Positions 63,116 to 64,000 of a stretch of DNA of 64,000 nucleotides are shown here, piece by piece; positions within the stretch are counted from its first letter, which is position 1, and each line of letters starts with the position of its first letter. The notes beneath the pieces were generated by a model that was given only the letters and a program-made list of their open reading frames with translations, did no database searches and was not told the DNA's origin. Source of the stretch: an uncultured Clostridia bacterium (lineage in GTDB: Bacteria; Bacillota; Clostridia; Oscillospirales; Ruminococcaceae); NCBI GenBank assembly GCA_947632025.1, contig CANRNN010000001.1:124001-188000 (forward strand). Direction: 5' to 3'. The position numbers and the translations under genes were made by a program.

Positions 63116-64000
63116 TCACCGTCCCAAAATACGACCAAGAACAACAAAAGTCAAACCAATACAAAGTAATGTAAAGATCTCAGGCGGACAAAAATCGAAA
63201 AAAGCAGCAAAAAAATGACGAATACCGCTTGATTCTTCAAGAGCAGAATTAAGATACTCATCAAGAGGGTCTGTATTGACATCTACATCAGGAAGCGCAC
63301 CCGTTCCCCCTGCCCCGCCATTAACGTTGATATTGATATCCGGTACACTAACATTAACATCGACACCGACATCAACGGATCCGCTAACATCAATCTGACC
63401 GCCGACTGTCACATTACCACCAACAGTTCCGCCGGAGGAGCTTCCGCCCTCGTTGGTAACGTAGGTATAATTGTTTGTAATGTACTCATTAACGGTCGAG
63501 CTCTGACCTGTATCGGGATTTGTTATCGTATAATCATACACAGTATCGCCCTCAACAGTAATGTAATAGTTATCGGGTATACGCTGAGTATCAATATGAT
63601 AATCAAGCTCAATAGGTGTAGAGCTGCAAAAATACCCCATATCTTCCCCACTGCCGATATCGCAGGATTCGTCATGAGCCGCGACAGACTTACCAAAATG
63701 AGATCCACCAACAGTAGACATATCAAGAGTTAAGCCTAAATCATCGGCACAAACTAAACTACAAAAAACATCAGAAGGTATAGTAAAATATACACCGGAC
63801 TTACGGGTTCTATTAGAAAAATCTTGCAAAGATAGGTACTGTTCGACATAAAAACGACCCTTAGCACTAGAATCAGAAAGAGAGAAATCGAAGTAAGAAT
63901 AATATGAATCAGTACATATATCTTTGGAACCATTAAAATCCTCAAGAGATGGTTCAAACGCTAACCATTCCAGAAACAAATTACTATCGCCGCCACCACC
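63116..64000 (-). CDS. pIII-like glycine-rich attachment protein (N-terminus outside window)
   Basis: The frame is open to the right window edge, so the gene is partial; 295 residues are visible and an in-frame TTG at 63979 is not a believable start. The visible part begins with GGGG then DSNLFLEWLAF, continues through a Cys-containing domain, then a Gly/Ser-rich linker (EGGSSSGGTVGG), a Val/Asp alternating beta-like block (VTVGGQIDVSGSVDVGVDVN), another Gly-rich hinge, and a C-terminal membrane helix (about the last 25 residues, FTLLCIGLTFVVLGRILGR). Gly-rich hinges between domains plus a C-terminal anchor is the plan of pIII adsorption proteins. Family membership is inferred; no alignment was possible. 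Confidence 0.7.
   Translation of the reverse strand, partial: GGGGDSNLFLEWLAFEPSLEDFNGSKDICTDSYYSYFDFSLSDSSAKGRFYVEQYLSLQDFSNRTRKSGVYFTIPSDVFCSLVCADDLGLTLDMSTVGGSHFGKSVAAHDESCDIGSGEDMGYFCSSTPIELDYHIDTQRIPDNYYITVEGDTVYDYTITNPDTGQSSTVNEYITNNYTYVTNEGGSSSGGTVGGNVTVGGQIDVSGSVDVGVDVNVSVPDININVNGGAGGTGALPDVDVNTDPLDEYLNSALEESSGIRHFFAAFFDFCPPEIFTLLCIGLTFVVLGRILGR

Larger units (their letters stand above)
58995..64000 (-). mobile_element. Inovirus-like (filamentous phage) provirus, left part
   Basis: Seven genes, all minus-strand and overlapping or spaced by under 10 bases: integrase, Rep_trans initiator, Zot-like ATPase, small membrane protein, Asp-loop membrane protein, small membrane protein, pIII-like protein. 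This matches the compact module order of filamentous phages: attachment and coat genes, then the Zot/pI assembly ATPase, then replication. AT content is higher than in the flanking host genes, and the codon style (ATA, AGA, GAT) differs from the neighbours. There is no capsid, portal, terminase or lysis gene in this part, as expected for a phage that extrudes. The right end is outside the window, so the attachment sites cannot be defined. Confidence 0.85.

Overview
The window reads as chromosome of a spore-forming, anaerobic, Gram-positive member of the Clostridia, most likely a Ruminococcus-like Oscillospiraceae. The support is the cotJABC genes, the spoVB-like/mazG/HU/rqcP/yabP/yabQ/divIC order, yunB, type IV pilus genes of Gram-positive type, gatCAB, and AT-rich sigma-A promoters of the form TTGACA-N17-TATAAT. 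The genus is an inference from gene content; no 16S rRNA is present.

Layout. (1) 1-1779, minus: 3' -truncated gene for a secreted choice-of-anchor-A surface protein ending in a long Thr-Asp dipeptide repeat. (2) 1997-15685, minus: ten tightly packed genes that start at a ZapA-like coiled-coil protein and run through a U32 peptidase, a six-hairpin glycosidase-like protein, a giant CapA/DUF6270 protein, a transglutaminase lipoprotein and a type IV pilus set (PilC, four pilin-like proteins, PilT). (3) 15826-17166: citrate synthase, divergent from a P-type cation ATPase, followed on plus by dnaD, a dnaC/dnaI-like helicase loader, phosphofructokinase and initiator tRNA-Met. (4) 23505-30871: a two-component system (minus) divergent from a permease/ATPase/permease ABC module (plus), with a TTACA-N4-TGTAA operator between them. 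(5) 31004-39530, plus: cotJABC, then the sporulation/division cluster with a cardiolipin synthase insertion and an S1-domain protein. (6) 39565-43835, minus: glyA, a NADAR protein, PRPP synthetase, rarA. (7) 43974-58405, minus: a long housekeeping run DUF951, prfA, Sua5, coaE, lytic transglycosylase, M18 aminopeptidase, yunB, ligA, gatCAB, leuCD, kptA, leuB. (8) 58625-58853: tRNA-Lys and tRNA-Arg. (9) 58995 to the right edge, minus: one end of a filamentous-phage (inovirus-like) provirus integrated beside tRNA-Arg.

The provirus is the most unusual part. It has a tyrosine integrase, a Rep_trans-type replication initiator, a Zot-like assembly ATPase, two small membrane proteins, a membrane-anchored protein with four Asp-rich calcium-binding-type loops, and a glycine-rich pIII-like protein cut by the window edge. 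All are minus-strand and overlap or nearly touch, so they probably form one transcript. Other points worth attention are a hairpin that buries the yabP ribosome binding site, consensus promoters buried inside mazG (for HU) and yabQ (for divIC), a giant CapA-like protein carrying normally extracellular domains but with no visible export signal, and kptA embedded in the leucine operon.

No gap without a gene exceeds 300 bases. The larger gaps (1780-1996, 22956-23184, 23262-23504, 58424-58624) hold promoters, hairpins and possibly one structured RNA. I saw no CRISPR array, rRNA or insertion sequence.
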